From an uncultured Christensenella sp. (GTDB lineage Bacteria; Bacillota; Clostridia; Christensenellales; Borkfalkiaceae): a stretch of DNA of 64,000 nt. The notes under the pieces were generated by a model. It saw only the letters and a program-made list of their open reading frames with translations. It had not been told where the DNA came from and did not search any database. Of this stretch, positions 33,211-41,000 are shown one piece after another. Within the stretch, counting starts at the first letter, position 1, and every line of letters starts with the position of its first letter. A program made the position numbers and the translations under genes. The stretch spans positions 1-64,000 of the forward strand of contig CAJUCM010000003.1 of NCBI GenBank assembly GCA_910585235.1, in the 5' to 3' direction.

Positions 33211-33239
33211 TTGCAAGTTTCATGAACGCAAGTTATAAT
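33211..33239 (+). promoter_or_regulatory. Sigma-A promoter
   Basis: TTGCAA (33211-33216), 17-base spacer, TATAAT (33234-33239). Confidence 0.75.
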
Positions 33240-33278
33240 ATAGGTACATTCGATCGAAACACGTAGAGGAGGAAAGAG

Positions 33279-33473
33279 ATGAACTGCGAACTTACTAAGA
33301 CCTATGACGAACTTGCCGAACAGGAACCTCCGATCGGGGCGGAGAGTCTTTTAATCGAACTGCTGCCCCTTATGGAAGAATTTTTTATCGGCGATATTTC
33401 CATAAACGATCATACGATTCTGTACCGTATGCCGAACGGACAGCAATTCAGAATCGTAGCGCAAAAAGCATGA
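33279..33473 (+). CDS. Small uncharacterised protein
   Basis: 64 residues. A promoter with a perfect -10 and GAGGAGG seven to eight bases before the ATG make this a convincing gene. The protein has an acidic helical N-terminal half (ELTKTYDELAEQE, LLIELLPLMEEFF) and a short beta hairpin at the end (HTILYRMPNGQQFRIVAQ). No transmembrane segment or known domain. Monocistronic, closed by a hairpin at 33485-33511. Confidence 0.72.
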   Translation: MNCELTKTYDELAEQEPPIGAESLLIELLPLMEEFFIGDISINDHTILYRMPNGQQFRIVAQKA

Positions 33474-33484
33474 ACAATAACGAA

Positions 33485-33511
33485 GAGCCGACGGGGAATC
33501 CCCGTCGGCTC
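33485..33511. terminator. Terminator-like hairpin between convergent genes
   Basis: Perfect 12-bp stem GAGCCGACGGGG with its complement and a three-base loop. The T tract is weak on both strands, so strength is uncertain. Confidence 0.6.
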
Positions 33512-33533
33512 ATTTGCATTTTAGTTAAAAAAT

Positions 33534-34853
33534 TCACTCGCCGAAAAATTCGCGATAGACTGCGCGGACGGTGCGTTCGTAATCCTCGCTATCTACCCCC
33601 ACGATGATATTCAGCTCCGACGAGCCCTGGTCGATCATTCTGACGTTCACGCCCGAAGCCGCGATCGCGGAAAACAGCCTGGCGCTCGTACCGACGTTTC
33701 TGCTCATTCCGTGACCGACGACCGCAAGCAGGGCAATATCGTCGAACACGCGCAGATGATCGGGATGCACCGCCTCCTTAATGTCGGCGCAGAGCCGATC
33801 GAGAATACCGCCCCCCAAAAGAGAACTGTCGATGATAAACGACATCGTATCGATTCCGGACGGCATGTGTTCAAACGAAACGTTGTACTTCAAAAGCACG
33901 GAAAGCACGCGGTGCGTAAAGCCGATCTCCGCATTCATGAGCGATTTTTCGAGATAGATGACGGTAAAGTGCCGTCTGCCCGCAATGCCCGTGACCGTCT
34001 TGCCCGTAAAACGGTACTTCTCCACGGGGAGAATATCCGTGCCCTCGTCTTCGGGACGGAACGTATTTTTGATCCTGATAGGAATATTCGCTTCGCGGAC
34101 GGGAAAAATGGACTCGCTATGTAAGACGTTCGCGCCCATGTAGGAGAGTTCCCTCAGTTCCTGATAGGAAAGCGCGGGGATCCTCGCGGGATTATCGACG
34201 ATCCTCGGATCGCAGGCAAGAAATCCGCTCACGTCCGTCCAGTTTTCGTAAAGGTCCGCTCCCGCCGCGCGCGCCACGATCGCACCCGAAACGTCGCTCC
34301 CGCCGCGCGAAAAGGTCTTGATTTTGCCGTTCGGATAGGCTCCGTAAAAGCCCGAAACGACCGCGCGCTTTTTTCCTTTGAGCGCATCCTTGACGAGCGC
34401 GAAGGTCTTTTCCGCGTCCAATCTTCCGTCCTCGAAAAATCTGACCGTGTCCCTCGCGTCGATGAACGGCGCTTTCAGAAGTTCCGCCATCACCCGCGCC
34501 GAGAGATACTCCCCGCGGGACGCCGTAAAGTCGCGGTCTCTCTCCGCCTCGATCTCCCTTTCGCATTCGTCGAGAACGGCGCCGATATCAAACGTCAGAC
34601 CGATCTCGCGCGCGATCCCGATAAAGCGGTCGCGCACCTTCGTGAACGCGGAATGGAAGTTCCCGCCCTCTTCGAGCGCGGTGTGCGCATCGTACAGAAG
34701 ATCGGTCACCTTATTGTCGTTCCCGAACCGCTTCCCCGGCGCGGACACGACGACGAAACGGCGGTCGGGATCGCCGTTGACGATTTCCGCCACACGCCTA
34801 AAATTCATGCCGTCCGACATGGAAGTTCCGCCGAACTTACAAACTTTAATCAT
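33534..34853 (-). CDS. Aspartate kinase
   Basis: 439 residues. Phosphorylates aspartate, the first step to lysine, threonine, methionine and diaminopimelate. KFGGTSMSD, the nucleotide loop FSRGGSDVSGA and ENWTDVSGF are signature motifs; two C-terminal ACT domains (from about residue 290) give feedback inhibition by end products. ATG 34853 overlaps the end of the DUF1015 gene by eight bases; upstream in-frame codons are part of that gene. Last gene of the cdaA operon, an uncommon location. Confidence 0.95.
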   Translation of the reverse strand: MIKVCKFGGTSMSDGMNFRRVAEIVNGDPDRRFVVVSAPGKRFGNDNKVTDLLYDAHTALEEGGNFHSAFTKVRDRFIGIAREIGLTFDIGAVLDECEREIEAERDRDFTASRGEYLSARVMAELLKAPFIDARDTVRFFEDGRLDAEKTFALVKDALKGKKRAVVSGFYGAYPNGKIKTFSRGGSDVSGAIVARAAGADLYENWTDVSGFLACDPRIVDNPARIPALSYQELRELSYMGANVLHSESIFPVREANIPIRIKNTFRPEDEGTDILPVEKYRFTGKTVTGIAGRRHFTVIYLEKSLMNAEIGFTHRVLSVLLKYNVSFEHMPSGIDTMSFIIDSSLLGGGILDRLCADIKEAVHPDHLRVFDDIALLAVVGHGMSRNVGTSARLFSAIAASGVNVRMIDQGSSELNIIVGVDSEDYERTVRAVYREFFGE

Positions 34854-36000
34854 AGCTGATCTCCCTTGCCTCGATATAGTACCGCGCGCCGTCCGCTCCG
34901 CCGATACATACGGAATACGCGGGGAAAAGTCCACCGTCTCTGATTTCTTTCAAAAACGTCTCCTTTTTCGGACGGGGCATTACGACGCCCGCGCAGCCCT
35001 CTTCCGCAGCAAACTTTTTCAGGCGATCCTCGCCATAGATATATTCCGCTCTTCCGCCGTCCGCCCTCAGAAATTCCCCGATCGCTTCATCGACCGTACG
35101 GACGCTCTCTCTGCCGAACGGGATCTTCAAAGTAAGACAGTTGCCCTTTCTCTCGCACTTGAATTTTTTTGCAAAGAAATCGCAGAACGCCTCGGCTTCC
35201 GTCTCTTTTACGAGTCTGTGCACGGGTTGAAGATCCACCGCGCCGTCGCTGAGATTGACAAACTCGGCGAGCATGAAGCGCGCGGGGTGCCGACCCATCT
35301 GCCCTTTGGAAATTCCCGCCTTAACCTTTTGCCAATGCAGTTTAGCGGCTTCCGCCGCGGCGACCCCTTCCACGACGTAAAAATTCTGTGCCCTCGACAA
35401 GAGCAGGTTCGCGGTATCCTCCGCGATCTCCTCGGTCAGAAAATATCCCTTGACCGCGCCGCCCGCGACCGGATAATCGTACAGTTCTTCCAAATCCTCT
35501 TTCAGAAGAAAATTCACCGCTCTGTCTTTGGGATCGTCGTATAAAACCATGATATGCGGCATTTCGATCGGAACGTTTGCCCGCTGAGAGAGATAGTGGC
35601 GGACGAGTTCTTCGGGCGCGCCCTGCAAGGAACGCACCTGCCCCTCTTCCCCGCCGTAGGAGAAGCATTCAAGATCGATCGCCCCCACGATCCCGCGGCG
35701 TATTCCCATAGGAGTTCTGCGTTCCGTCAAAACCCAGCCGCGCACGAGTTTTTCAAGATAGTCGTTTTCGAGCGCCGCATACGCCTCTTCGCGCATACGG
35801 AGAATTTCCTCCTCGTCGTTCTCGCCGAGGCGGGCTTCGGGCAAAATAAAATCGAGCGCGGAGGGTTCAGCCCCGCGCGAAGCGGTCTCGCTTTCCCAAT
35901 AACTGCGCTCGTTCCGATAGCGGTCGCAAGCGATCGCACACCAATTCTTCCGCTCCTTCCCAGGGACGAGAATGCGCGGAATATAAAAACAGTTTTTCAT
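34846..36000 (-). CDS. DUF1015-family protein
   Basis: 384 residues, slightly shorter than typical DUF1015 (about 400-420). CAIACDRYR near residue 26, HYLSQRANVPIEMPHIMVLYDDP and the C-terminal catalytic-looking segment VVMPRPKKETF match the family, which is widespread in anaerobes and often linked with serine or aspartate metabolism; its activity is not established. Coupled by ATGA to the micro-ORF upstream and overlapping the aspartokinase gene downstream. Confidence 0.85.
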   Translation of the reverse strand: MKNCFYIPRILVPGKERKNWCAIACDRYRNERSYWESETASRGAEPSALDFILPEARLGENDEEEILRMREEAYAALENDYLEKLVRGWVLTERRTPMGIRRGIVGAIDLECFSYGGEEGQVRSLQGAPEELVRHYLSQRANVPIEMPHIMVLYDDPKDRAVNFLLKEDLEELYDYPVAGGAVKGYFLTEEIAEDTANLLLSRAQNFYVVEGVAAAEAAKLHWQKVKAGISKGQMGRHPARFMLAEFVNLSDGAVDLQPVHRLVKETEAEAFCDFFAKKFKCERKGNCLTLKIPFGRESVRTVDEAIGEFLRADGGRAEYIYGEDRLKKFAAEEGCAGVVMPRPKKETFLKEIRDGGLFPAYSVCIGGADGARYYIEAREISYD

Positions 36001-36107
36001 GCCGCGGCACCGAGTACGATGCTGATGATAAACGCAAATCCGATGGCGATCAGTTTCAGGGTGATATTCTTCGTAAATAAATTCTTCATGAATTCTTTGA
36101 ATTTCAT
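35997..36107 (-). CDS. 36-residue YbbR/CdaR-like N-terminal micro-protein
   Basis: ATG 36107, 10 bases after the cdaA stop, with GAGG upstream; TGA at 35999-35997 overlaps the DUF1015 start codon. The product begins MKFKEFMKNLFTKNITLK and ends in one hydrophobic helix (LIAIGFAFIISIVLGAAA). The NNIxLKLxAxxxAFxxW-like opening and the position right after cdaA are those of CdaR (YbbR), the membrane regulator of CdaA, but all YbbR repeats are missing. I infer a reduced CdaR that keeps only the membrane anchor. Frame integrity and coupling on both sides argue for a real gene. Confidence 0.65.
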   Translation of the reverse strand: MKFKEFMKNLFTKNITLKLIAIGFAFIISIVLGAAA

Positions 36108-36117
36108 TGTTCTGTCC

Positions 36118-36957
36118 TCACTTCTTCTCGGCGTTGAATTCTTTCCAGTAGTAGTCGCGCAGGAACCGTTTCAGGCTCTCGGAATCCACATAGCGGGTAA
36201 TGTCCCCGCGGCGGACGACGGAGACGATCCCCGTCTCCTCCGAAACGATGATCGTGGAGACGTCGGCGACCTCGGTGACGCCGATCCCCGCGCGGTGGCG
36301 CGTGCCGTAGTCCTTGGGGAAGTCCCTCTGCGTCAGGGGCAGGAAGCAACCCGCCGTCTGGATCCTGTCGCCGTAGATGATCATGGCGCCGTCGTGCAGG
36401 GGCGCTTTGGGAATAAAGATCCCTTCGATCAGCTGGTTGGAAATTTTCGCATTGAGGGAAACACCGCTCTCGACGATCTCCTTGGGGAGATTCCCGTTCG
36501 AGAGAACGATCAGCGCCCCGATATTGTTTTTAGAGAGGTTCTGAACCGCCTTTACGATTCCCGAAATGCACTCGTCCGCGCGGATACCCGCTCCCGACTT
36601 GGACTTTGCCGCCGACTCTTTCGCAGGCGACTGGATCCGCGGTCCCTTATAGATTCCGCGCTTGATCTCGATACTGAACAGCAACAGAAAGAACATGGAT
36701 ATGATCGTGATAAACAGAAAATATCCGCTCGCCGTAAATCCATCGTGGAAAAGCGCCAAAACGCCCCCCGCGATCACCAAAAAGTTATACGCAAAAATCA
36801 AACGCCCCGCATTGTTCTCCTGCAAGGTCTTGAACACCCAGTAGAACATAACGACGAGCATGAGAAATTCGCAGACGAAAGTCCAGTGAAATTCCGTAAA
36901 AACTTTCGCGATATTATTCCAGACGTCGCCCGCCTCCACAAAACACAAACCGTTCAT
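36118..36957 (-). CDS. cdaA: Diadenylate cyclase CdaA
   Basis: 279 residues. Makes c-di-AMP from two ATP at the cytoplasmic membrane. Three N-terminal transmembrane helices (about 25-105), then the DAC domain with the catalytic motifs HDGAMII and GTRHRAGIG, and SEETGIVSVVRRG. The long lysine- and alanine-rich linker around residues 108-122 is unusual. GAGGAAG precedes the ATG. Downstream genes: the micro-CdaR, DUF1015 and aspartokinase; glmM, the usual third gene, is not in the window. Confidence 0.95.
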   Translation of the reverse strand: MNGLCFVEAGDVWNNIAKVFTEFHWTFVCEFLMLVVMFYWVFKTLQENNAGRLIFAYNFLVIAGGVLALFHDGFTASGYFLFITIISMFFLLLFSIEIKRGIYKGPRIQSPAKESAAKSKSGAGIRADECISGIVKAVQNLSKNNIGALIVLSNGNLPKEIVESGVSLNAKISNQLIEGIFIPKAPLHDGAMIIYGDRIQTAGCFLPLTQRDFPKDYGTRHRAGIGVTEVADVSTIIVSEETGIVSVVRRGDITRYVDSESLKRFLRDYYWKEFNAEKK

Positions 36958-36975
36958 TTTCTTCCTCTTGTAATT

Positions 36976-37004
36976 ATTATAACGGATTCCCCCGAAAAAT
37001 TCAA
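36976..37004 (-). promoter_or_regulatory. Sigma-A promoter of the cdaA operon
   Basis: TTGAAT (37004-36999), 17-base spacer, TATAAT (36981-36976), placed immediately after the holA stop codon. Confidence 0.75.
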
Positions 37005-37005
37005 T

Positions 37006-38001
37006 TTATTTCTCAGCTCCGCCGAAAAAAATTTTTGCAACCGCAAGATAAAGCGCGCCCTGCTTGAAAAATTTTCCGCTTTTCGCGCCCGAAGAGAGCG
37101 CATAGAGTTCTTCATAGAGTCCGCGCACCCGCTCCGCGCCCAGCCGCCGCGCCGCCTCCCTGTTCTTTTTGACGGCGTAGGGATTCTGGGACAGCGTCTT
37201 TGCGATCTCCTCGTCACTCCCCCGAAGATTCGAGATCGCCGTCAGCGTTTCAAAATGGGAAACGAGCGAGGACAACAGCGCGTGCTCGTCGAATCCCTTT
37301 TTCATAAGATCGTCCATGATCTCCTGAAACTTTGCAAAGTTCCCGCGGGATGCCGCCTGCGTCATCTCATAAATTTTATATTCCGCATCCTTTGCGACGT
37401 ACGCTTCGACGTGTTCCCGCGAAACGCGCGCCCCCTCGCCTAAGAGCGCGGAGAGCTTTTCCGTCTCCGCTTTCATACGGCTCGCGTCGCGGGCGCAGAA
37501 GCGCACCATCAGCGCGCAGGCGTCCGCATCGGGCGCAAGCCCCGACTTCCGCATGAGCGCAAACAGCCAGCGCGAAAGCGTCTCCTCGTCCTCTCTTCCG
37601 CAGTCCACATAGACGAGCCCCTTTTTCTTTTTCAGTTCCGCCGTATTCGCCTTTTTTCCCTCGTTCACGATGAGAAGCACGGTGGAAAGACAGGGCTTTT
37701 CAAGATAGGGTGCGACGATGTTCTCCCAATCCCGTTCGGTAGGAAAAAACCCGTACGCCCTGACGATCCGTTTTTCGTCGAAAAAGGGCAGGGTATATAG
37801 CTCGTCGCGGAAAGAAAGCAGTTTGTCGCCTTTGAGCGTCTCCCCCTCGTATCTTACGTTATTCAGAAGGGGTTGCGTGATACCGACCGCCTGCGAAACC
37901 GCTTTGACCGCCGCGTCGCGGAAATACGCCTCCTCGCCCTCGATGAGATAGGCGGGAGCGACGGACTCTTTTAACGATTTTGCAAGCTGGGTAAATTTCA
38001 T
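37006..38001 (-). CDS. holA: DNA polymerase III delta subunit
   Basis: 331 residues, family length. Clamp-loader subunit that opens the beta clamp. The N-terminal AAA-like fold (AYLIEGEEAYFRDAAVKAV, VLLIVNEG) lacks Walker motifs as expected, and the C-terminal collar helices end the protein (ALLSSLVSHFETL, YALSSGAKSGKFFKQGALYLA). The -10 box is only six bases before the ATG, with no Shine-Dalgarno sequence, predicting a leaderless message. Confidence 0.92.
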   Translation of the reverse strand: MKFTQLAKSLKESVAPAYLIEGEEAYFRDAAVKAVSQAVGITQPLLNNVRYEGETLKGDKLLSFRDELYTLPFFDEKRIVRAYGFFPTERDWENIVAPYLEKPCLSTVLLIVNEGKKANTAELKKKKGLVYVDCGREDEETLSRWLFALMRKSGLAPDADACALMVRFCARDASRMKAETEKLSALLGEGARVSREHVEAYVAKDAEYKIYEMTQAASRGNFAKFQEIMDDLMKKGFDEHALLSSLVSHFETLTAISNLRGSDEEIAKTLSQNPYAVKKNREAARRLGAERVRGLYEELYALSSGAKSGKFFKQGALYLAVAKIFFGGAEK

Positions 38002-38007
38002 GCCCCT

Positions 38008-38036
38008 ATTATAGCATTGTTTTTTTTGTTTTGCAA
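38008..38036 (-). promoter_or_regulatory. Sigma-A promoter of holA, leaderless
   Basis: TTGCAA (38036-38031), 17-base spacer, TATAAT (38013-38008), six bases, ATG (38001). Confidence 0.75.
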
Positions 38037-38040
38037 TACT

Positions 38041-41000
38041 TTACGCAAGCGAAATTCGCCCCGAAACGGAACGGCGGAACATTCCCCTGTCCTCCCCGTA
38101 GGATAGCGAACGCGAAACAAATTCGGCAAACCCGTCCGTCGCCTTTACTCTGTATTCCGCCGCCACGAGCGCCGTCAGTTCGTCGTCGTACAATGTCACC
38201 TTTGTGCCGAGAATACATCGGATGAGCGCGGCGGTCTCGAACGGCGTAAAATCCTCCTCCGTCCTGCGGCGCTGGTTTCTGCCCTCCCGCCGAAATTTTA
38301 CGGGCAAAACCGCATTGGGATTTTTATAGAAATACTCCGTTCCGCCCACCTTTTCCACGGAGAAATTCAAGCGGGAGATCATTCCGTCGAGACGCGCCCC
38401 GACGCCCGCCCCCGCCTTGACGATCCCGAAACTTTCGAGACACCGCTTTTTCAGAAAGGCGCGGGAGATCGGCTCCTCCGTTGCAACGATCGCGCAAAGG
38501 CGCCCGCAAATTTCGTTTTCGTTTCCCGCGTCCGTGACGAACGCCGCCGTCTTGCCGCCCGTATCCCGAACGTGGCGGTAGGGTTTGCGGCAACGCGTCA
38601 TCTCGTCCTCCTCCTTGGCGCCCGTCAGCCGGTCGAGACAGTCTTTGATCCTCTTTATTTCGCGCTTGGGATTGTTGAAATAGGCGACCTCGCTCACCGA
38701 GAGCAGATTCCAGCCCCCGCGTTTGAGCATTGCGGGCAGAAGTGCGGCTCTGTCCGCCGCCGAACTGTTTTTGGATCCGTCCGAAAGGATCCCCAAAATA
38801 TAACGGCTTTTGTCGTTGGGATCGAGGACTGCGACCTCGATTTTGAAATTGCCCGCACCCACGCCCGCACGGCACTCGTAACCGTAGGCGCGAAGTTCTT
38901 CCGCAAGATACGTTCCGATCCCCCCGTTTCCCCCCTCCCGTGCGGGAAGCGCCACCGCCGCGCGTCCCTTTTCGGCAAATTCCAAAAACGCCTTCAATCC
39001 CCTGACGCCCTTCGAGGAAGTGCGGTTTTGATCGATCTCCGAAGCCGAGATCGAAGAGAATACGATCATCTCTTCCCGCGCGCGGGAGCATGCCACGTTG
39101 AGCCTGCGCCACCCACCCGCGCGGTTGAGCGCGCCGAAGTTGTAGGATAGTTTCCCCTCTCCGTCCCGCCCGTAGCATACGGAAAATAGAATGACGTCTC
39201 TCTCGTCCCCCTGCACGTTTTCAAGATTCTTGACAAACAACTGTTCCCGCCCGCCGTAGGCGGCTTCTTCGAGGGAATGCTTAGCAATCTCCCGCGAAAG
39301 GATTTTTTCGATCTCCTCCCGCTGAACTTCCGAAAAGGTCACCACGCCGATACTGCTCTTTCCGCGCTCTTTGTCCTGCAAGCGTTCCACGACTTCGCGG
39401 ACGAGCGCTTCCGCCTCTTTCCGGTTGCGCTTGGTGTTCCCCCTGTCATATACGCCCCCGACGTTTCTGAGCGTTACCCTGCTCTCCGCGGCAACGGGAG
39501 AGGGAAAGGTATTGAGGCGGTTCTCGTAATAGGTCGCGTTGGAAAACGCGATCAGACTTTCGTGACGGCTCCGGTAGTGCCACAGGAGACTGCGCTCTTC
39601 AAACCCTGCGGCAAGCGCCTCGTCCAGCACGCTTTCAAGCGTCTCCTCCTCTTCCTCCTCTCCCGAAAAAGCCGTGCGGAAAAAGGAAGTCGGCGGGAGC
39701 TGGCGGTTATCCCCCACGATGACTGCCTGCTTTGCGCGGGCGAGCGCAGGGATCGCCTCCGCCGTCGTCATCTGCGACGCCTCGTCGAATATGACGAGAT
39801 CGTATTCCCCCGCGTCCGCTTTCAGATACTGCGCCGCCGCATCGGGGCTCATCAGAATGCAGGGGCAGAGCCTCTTGACAAGCGCGGACGCGTTGAGAAG
39901 AAGCGAACGCAGTCTCCCCCGCTTCGCGCTCTTACTCAGGCGGAAGAGGAGCGCGCGCTCCTCGCGCAGTTCCCCGCTTTTCGGCAATCTTTCCGCAAGC
40001 GAGGAGATCAGTCTCTTCCGCGCAAACTCCGTTTCCTTTGCGTGCAACAGCGTAAATTTTTCCGCCGCGCTCTCCTCCGCTCCGCTCGTCATGCGCGCAA
40101 GACGGGGATCGGCGGAAATGTTTTCGGACAGAAAATATTCCAAAAGACTTTTTTCAAAACCGCCCAGCGCGTCCGCAGGGGAGAGCGATCCGTTTTCAAG
40201 CGCTTCGCCGACAAACTTCATCCCCTGTAAACAGAGCTTTTCCTCCGCGGCTTTGTAGGCGCAACGCCCGCCCAAAAAGTCGGCGTTATCGAGAAGCGCG
40301 GAGGCTTTTGCCGAACAGTAGCCTAAAATATCTTCCCCCTTCATGCGCTCCCGCTTTGCCCGCGTTGCGGAAATATACGTTTCTTTCGCCTGAAAGAATC
40401 CCTTCGCCGCCGCCAGAAACCCCTCGAAGAGGGGCGCCGCCGCGCCGTTCTCCGCACGGATACAGCCCTCGAAAAACCGTTCGGGGGACCATTCGGAAAA
40501 AACCGAAGCGCAGGCGGAAGAAAGTTCTTTCAGCGGAGCAAGAAACGCTTCCCGCTTTTTCTCGGAGATACGCCCGCGGTCGGTAAAACAAGCCGAGAGG
40601 CGGCAGGCAAGGATCTGCTTCCGCGCCTCGTAAATGCCGACCGCCGCGCCGATATACCGCGGCATATCCTTTTCCGAAAGCGGATGAAGGGCGGCGCGGG
40701 CGAGCCTCTTTTTTATTCCGGTCACGGCGCGGTTCTCCCGTCCGCCGACCGCAAGCCACTCTTTCAGTTCATCAAGATCGCTTTCGGGATTCACGAGCAG
40801 ATCGAAATGCTTTCGGTAAAACGCCATTTCGCCGTCAAGGCGCAGATTCGCGCTTCTGAACGCAAAAAACTCTTCCGCCGACACGTCCCTGAAAAATGCG
40901 TATTTTTCCGTGAGAAGTCCCCTTACGATCCCGCAGAGCGCGTTTGCCTTTTCCTCCGTGAACGAAGATATTTTCTGTTTGAAAAAATCGAGTATGAGCG

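Noticed and set aside
35554..37443. 629-codon plus-strand frame across cdaA and holA
   Set aside because: Fully antisense to well-identified genes, no ribosome site and no recognisable domain; a by-product of codon bias.
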